From NCBI GenBank assembly GCA_003134655.1, contig PLBY01000067.1, positions 39,133-83,993 on the forward strand: a stretch of DNA of 44,861 nt, read 5' to 3'. Under the pieces are notes generated by a model that saw nothing but the letters and a program-made list of their open reading frames with translations, did no database searches and was not told the origin of the DNA. The DNA comes from Acidobacteriaceae bacterium (GTDB lineage Bacteria > Acidobacteriota > Terriglobia > Terriglobales > Acidobacteriaceae). Positions 41,529 through 44,861 of this stretch are shown here, in pieces. Each line of letters begins with the position of its first letter. Position 1 is the stretch's first letter. The position numbers and the translations under genes were made by a program.

Positions 41529-42877
41529 TGCCCGTTCTTCTTCAGAAAACGCTCAATGAATCCTGTGTCGATCTTCCCTGCCCGGAAGTCTTCATCCGCC
41601 AGAATCTTGCGGTGGAGCGGGATGGTCGTGTATATGCCCTCGACAATGAACATCTCGAGCGCCCGCGCCATGCGGGAAACCGCTTCGTTGCGGTCTTTGC
41701 CGCGCACGATCAGCTTGGCAATCAGGGAGTCGTAATACGGGGGGATCACGCCTTCCGCATAAGCGGCCGTGTCGACTCGAACTCCCGTTCCTCCCGGTGG
41801 ATGGAACGCCGTAATCTTCCCCGCCGACGGCGTGAATTTCTCAGGATGCTCGGCATTGATGCGGCACTCAATCGCGTGTCCCCGGTGGACAATCGGCCCT
41901 TGCAGCACGTCCCGCATGTGGGCTCCGGCAGCGATCATGATCTGGCTCTTCACCAGATCGACGTCCGTCACCATTTCGGTGACCGGATGTTCAACCTGAA
42001 TGCGGGTGTTCATTTCGATGAAATGCAGCCGCCGGTCCTGATCCATCAGGAATTCAATGGTGCCTGCATTGCTGTACCCGATCTCCGCCAGCGACTTGCA
42101 CAGGACCGCGCCAATCTCATCGCGCAGTTGGGGCGTCACCTGCGTGGAAGGCGACTCCTCCAGCAACTTCTGGTGGCGGCGCTGGATGGAACATTCGCGC
42201 TCGCCCAGGCTGACTACGTTGCCGTGCTCATCGGCCAGCACCTGAAACTCGATGTGCCGGGGATGCTCGACGTACTTCTCCATGTAGAGATCGCCGTTGC
42301 CGAACGCGCCCGCGGCCTCCGCCTGAGCAGCCTTGAACAGCCCCGGCAATTCCTCTTCGTTGCGGACGATGCGCATGCCGCGTCCTCCGCCTCCCGCAGA
42401 CGCCTTCACGATCACCGGGAAGCCGACTTGCCGAGCCCACTCCACCGCCTCGCCGTCGGAAGCAATGATTCCATCCGAGCCGGGCAGAATGGGCACGCCT
42501 GCCCGCTTCATCGCCGCGCGCGCTTTCTCCTTCTCGCCCATCAGCCGCGTCACTTCGGGCCGCGGACCAATGAACTTGATCCCGCTGGTCTCGCACACTT
42601 CAGCAAAGTTGGCATTTTCCGCCAGCAGTCCGTAGCCGGGATGTACCGCCTCGACGTTGGCGATCTCGGCTGCGCTGATGACCGCTGGAATATTCAAATA
42701 GCTCAGCGCGAGCTGCGGCGGCCCAATGCAGATGGCCTCATCGGCAAAGCGGACGTGCAGCGAGTTGCGGTCCGCCTCGCTGTAAATGGCAACCGTGCGG
42801 ATGCCCAGTTCCTTGCACGCGCAAATCACACGCAGTGCAATCTCTCCGCGATTGGCAATCAGGATCTTCTTGAACAT
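41522..42877 (-). CDS. accC: Acetyl-CoA carboxylase biotin carboxylase subunit
   Basis: Carboxylates the biotin on AccB using ATP and bicarbonate, the first half-reaction of fatty-acid synthesis. The 451-residue protein shows the full biotin carboxylase layout: N-terminal domain [21 protein letters not shown]-grasp with the glycine loop [14 protein letters not shown], the metal/active-site [17 protein letters not shown], and the C-terminal barrel with ECRINAEHP. The last residues NGHT are followed by a TAG that belongs to a repeat element. ATG 42877 follows accB by 117 bp, an unusually wide gap that holds a terminator-like hairpin. Confidence 0.97.
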   Translation of the reverse strand: MFKKILIANRGEIALRVICACKELGIRTVAIYSEADRNSLHVRFADEAICIGPPQLALSYLNIPAVISAAEIANVEAVHPGYGLLAENANFAEVCETSGIKFIGPRPEVTRLMGEKEKARAAMKRAGVPILPGSDGIIASDGEAVEWARQVGFPVIVKASAGGGGRGMRIVRNEEELPGLFKAAQAEAAGAFGNGDLYMEKYVEHPRHIEFQVLADEHGNVVSLGERECSIQRRHQKLLEESPSTQVTPQLRDEIGAVLCKSLAEIGYSNAGTIEFLMDQDRRLHFIEMNTRIQVEHPVTEMVTDVDLVKSQIMIAAGAHMRDVLQGPIVHRGHAIECRINAEHPEKFTPSAGKITAFHPPGGTGVRVDTAAYAEGVIPPYYDSLIAKLIVRGKDRNEAVSRMARALEMFIVEGIYTTIPLHRKILADEDFRAGKIDTGFIERFLKKNGHT

Positions 42878-42954
42878 GAGGAAAAAGCCACGTGCTATGA
42901 GCTTTGAGCTACGAGATCAAGGCTCACAGCTCGCGGCTCGTAGCTAACAGACAC

Positions 42955-42978
42955 AAAAAGGCGCGCCCAGAGCGCGCC
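42955..42978 (-). terminator. Terminator-like hairpin between accB and accC
   Basis: On the minus strand, a perfect 7-bp GC stem GGCGCGC/GCGCGCC with a 5-nt loop is followed by TTTTTGTGT. It begins 17 nt past the accB stop and lies 78 nt before accC. Further down, 42899-42945 holds an imperfect CTACGAG/CTCGTAG inverted repeat. Confidence 0.75.
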
Positions 42979-42994
42979 CAGGTTTATCCTAGAT

Positions 42995-43495
42995 TCACTT
43001 CTTCGGCCGGATCACAAACAAGTCCTGGCCGTATTCGATCGGCTGGCCGTTGACCGCCAGCTTCTTGACGATCTCCCCGGCATAGTCCGACTCAATCTCG
43101 TTGAGCAGTTTCATGGCCTCGACGATGCAGAGCACTTGCCCCAGTTCCACCATGTCTCCTGGCTTCACGAACGGAGGCGCGCCCGGCGAAGGAGCTTCGT
43201 AGAACGTCCCGACGATCGGAGACTTCACCATGTGAAGCCCCTCTTCGGGAGCGGGTGCGGCTGGCGGAGCGGCGGCGGCGGCCGGCGCGGCCACTACGGG
43301 TACGGCACCCAATTCCGGCGCGACCCCAGGGGCCGCAGGCACCGCATAAAAGCGCGGCTCCGCCTGAGAGTGGACGAACGTATGCTCCCCGGCGCGCTTG
43401 ATCCGGACCTTGACATCGCCACGCTCCAATTCGAACTCGGCAATGTCCTTTTCGATGAGGAACTCGATGAGTTCTTTCAGCTCTTTTTGATTCAT
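42995..43495 (-). CDS. accB: Acetyl-CoA carboxylase biotin carboxyl carrier protein
   Basis: A 166-residue carrier that takes carboxyl from AccC to the carboxyltransferase. The N-terminal helix MNQKELKELIEFLIEKDIAEFELE is the usual AccB start. A Pro/Ala-rich linker covers about 52-85. The biotinyl domain follows, with the modified Lys129 in the Glu-Ala-Met-Lys motif (126-129). ATG 43495 was chosen because it begins the AccB family; the frame extends to 43603 without homology. A terminator-like hairpin separates it from accC. Confidence 0.96.
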   Translation of the reverse strand: MNQKELKELIEFLIEKDIAEFELERGDVKVRIKRAGEHTFVHSQAEPRFYAVPAAPGVAPELGAVPVVAAPAAAAAPPAAPAPEEGLHMVKSPIVGTFYEAPSPGAPPFVKPGDMVELGQVLCIVEAMKLLNEIESDYAGEIVKKLAVNGQPIEYGQDLFVIRPKK

Positions 43496-43608
43496 TCGTG
43501 TAGGGTGGGGCCCTTCGCCAACCTCTCGCGAGCCAGACCTGCAAGCCGAATCATGGCTCACGCGAAGAAGCCGGGCCTCAATCCTGCCCGGCTGAAAGTT
43601 CAAGAAGA

Positions 43609-44697
43609 CTAAACTCCCAGAAAATCCTTGCTGGTCGGCGTCATCACTTCACAACCGCTCGCGGTGACCGCCACCATGTCCTCGATCCTCACGCCCCATT
43701 TGCCGGGGAAGTATACTCCCGGCTCGATCGTGATGACCATACCGGGCTGCAGAATCTCCCGTTGCCCGTACGCGACTCGCGGAGACTCGTGAATTTCCAG
43801 CCCTACCCCATGGCCGGTGGAATGGGTAAAATAGCGCCCTAACCCAGCCTTACGCAATACCTTACGGGCTGCCGCGTCGACCTCGCCTACCGGAATTCCC
43901 GGCCGCACGGCGTCGGTCGCCGTCTGCTGCGCCTCCCGCACCGCCTCGTAAGCCTGGCGGGCATCCTTTGGAACACGCCCTACCCACACAGTACGCGTCT
44001 GATCGGAACAATAACCTGAAAGTATAACACCGAAGTCGCAGACCACGAACGCGCCAGCGGCAATCGCCTGCTCGGAGGCCCGTCCATGTGGTAGCGCCGA
44101 CCTCGCTCCCGAAGCAATGATCGTTGGGAACGACATCTCCTCGGCGCCGCCCCGGCGCGCCGCCAACTCCATCTCCGCGGCAACTTCGGTTTCCCTTACG
44201 CCCGGACGTATTACATCGACTGCCCGGTCGAACAACTTCGCGCCCAACGCCACGGCAGCGCGGATCCGATTCAACTCATCGCCATCCTTAATCATGCGCG
44301 CCCGTTCGACGACGGAGGGCGCGTCCTTCAACCGGACTCCCGCTGGCGTTACCTGCGTCAGACGCTTCTTTTCAGCGATCGTGAAGTGCTCCGCCTCGAG
44401 GCCAATCGTCCATCCTCGGGCCCGCTTGCGCCGCGCCCCGAGAAACGCACCCAGAGCCGTCAGCACCGCTTTGCGAGCGATCACCACCCTCGCGCCCTTC
44501 ACCTCTTCATGCGCCTGCGTGTCGTAGCGGACGTCGGTAAAGAACACGCTGCCGGCTTCTTCTACGAGGAGCAAACCTGCGCTACCGGTAAAGCCGCACA
44601 GATATCGGATGTTGGGAAGGTGGCTGATCAGGAGAGTATCGAACCGGGTCGTGGCAAGGTGCTCCCGCAATTTCTTCTGGCGCGCCTGGAAGTTCAT
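43609..44697 (-). CDS. M24-family Xaa-Pro peptidase
   Basis: A 362-residue cytoplasmic metallopeptidase that probably releases N-terminal residues before proline. It has the creatinase-type N-terminal domain and a C-terminal pita-bread domain. Metal ligands are visible as Asp in VVCDFGVILSGYCSDQTRT (two Asp), His in THSTGHGVGLEIHE, and Glu in TIEPGVYFPG and VRIEDM. PepQ/PepP-like; which one cannot be decided. The gene lies between the secretin end and accB, on the same strand. ATG 44697 starts the family's first strand. Confidence 0.93.
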   Translation of the reverse strand: MNFQARQKKLREHLATTRFDTLLISHLPNIRYLCGFTGSAGLLLVEEAGSVFFTDVRYDTQAHEEVKGARVVIARKAVLTALGAFLGARRKRARGWTIGLEAEHFTIAEKKRLTQVTPAGVRLKDAPSVVERARMIKDGDELNRIRAAVALGAKLFDRAVDVIRPGVRETEVAAEMELAARRGGAEEMSFPTIIASGARSALPHGRASEQAIAAGAFVVCDFGVILSGYCSDQTRTVWVGRVPKDARQAYEAVREAQQTATDAVRPGIPVGEVDAAARKVLRKAGLGRYFTHSTGHGVGLEIHESPRVAYGQREILQPGMVITIEPGVYFPGKWGVRIEDMVAVTASGCEVMTPTSKDFLGV

Positions 44698-44742
44698 TGC
44701 GGAGAGTCTATCAGCAACGGAAGGAAGTTCTGAGTTCTCCCC

Positions 44743-44791
44743 AAAAGCAAAACCGCCGGTTCCGGGACAGGTTCGTCGCGGAAACCGGCGG
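44743..44791 (-). terminator. Terminator after the secretin gene
   Basis: On the minus strand, CCGCCGGTTTCCG pairs with CGGAACCGGCGG (one bulged base) across a 14-nt loop and is followed by TTTTGCTTTT. It lies 23 nt past the secretin stop codon and 46 nt upstream of the M24 peptidase start. Confidence 0.85.
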
Positions 44792-44813
44792 CTTCAATCT
44801 TCGAACTACGCTG

Positions 44814-44861
44814 CTATGTCTGAATGATTCGCGGCGTGATGAAGAAAATCAGCTCCTGGTT
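44814..44861 (-). CDS. Secretin C-terminus (PilQ/GspD type), truncated by window edge
   Basis: The last 15 codons of a gene entering from the right: Asn-Gln-Glu-Leu-Ile-Phe-Phe-Ile-Thr-Pro-Arg-Ile-Ile-Gln-Thr, then TAG at 44814-44816. The LIFFITPRI stretch is the conserved end of outer-membrane secretins of type IV pilus or type II secretion systems. A secretin followed by an Xaa-Pro peptidase, accB and accC fits what I recall of pilMNOPQ-linked order in related bacteria. The rest of the protein is outside the window. Confidence 0.75.
   Translation of the reverse strand, partial: NQELIFFITPRIIQT

Noticed and set aside
41510..42907. 465-codon plus-strand frame opposite accC
   Set aside because: It is the long antisense frame typical of GC-rich codon use; accC is unmistakable on the other strand.
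1..44861. Transposase, integrase or phage genes
   Set aside because: None of the proteins shows such motifs; the repeats are all short and non-coding.
1..44861. tRNA or rRNA genes
   Set aside because: No cloverleaf-type T-loop (GGTTCGA...CC with a matching acceptor stem) or rRNA segment was recognised; a few GTTCGA hits lie in coding regions.

Overview
The window looks like a chromosomal segment of a soil-type Acidobacteriota (class Terriglobia, Koribacter/Sulfotelmatobacter-like). This is inferred from the GC-rich sequence, a very long Oar-like TonB-dependent receptor with an N-terminal carboxypeptidase-type domain, the run secretin / Xaa-Pro peptidase / accB / accC / thiE, and many short palindromic intergenic repeats. 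No rRNA, tRNA, prophage, insertion sequence with a transposase, or CRISPR array was seen.

Layout. 1-4.7 kb: cydA (cytochrome bd subunit I, with a CRP/FNR-type palindrome in front and no cydB directly behind), an acyl-CoA thioesterase, a Cys-rich unknown protein, a small TPR protein, an SDR dehydrogenase and a stand-alone Lon N-terminal-domain protein. 4.8-9.2 kb: a ChlI/MoxR-like AAA+ ATPase with a small Cys cluster, a VWA-domain partner, then a zinc-ribbon/rhomboid/TPR protein. 9.2-16.6 kb: a Tat-exported FAD amine-oxidase-like enzyme, a CDGSH iron-sulfur protein, a GT4 glycosyltransferase and a 1116-residue TonB receptor. 17-20.2 kb: a minus-strand operon of a soluble histidine kinase, an NtrC-type regulator whose Fis-type helix-turn-helix has an internal deletion, and a small protein resembling a degenerate receiver joined to a degenerate DHp domain. 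20.4-23.8 kb: a lipoprotein, an isochorismatase-like hydrolase without the usual cysteine, and an OmpA-family protein with Ig/PKD-like repeats. 24.1-27.5 kb: a second, intact NtrC regulator and a membrane histidine kinase. 27.6-34.5 kb: secreted unknown and TPR proteins, an MFS exporter, fabI, tsaE, a PilZ-like protein and a secreted Gfo/Idh/MocA oxidoreductase. 34.7-44.9 kb, all minus strand: nnr (NAD(P)HX repair), an RCK potassium channel with an altered filter, two APC amino-acid permeases, thiE, accC, accB, an M24 peptidase and the last 15 codons of a secretin.

The most notable points are: (1) a 3'-end palindrome family, five copies, always in the same orientation relative to the stop codon 8-74 nt upstream; (2) the two-component operon with a regulator lacking most of its HTH and an accessory pseudo-kinase-like protein; (3) the AAA+/VWA pair with non-canonical Walker motifs; (4) a terminator-like hairpin separating accB from accC; and (5) composite palindromic elements with CACGTAG ends, one of which supplies the accC stop codon. 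All functions are assigned by reading protein motifs; no database search was run.
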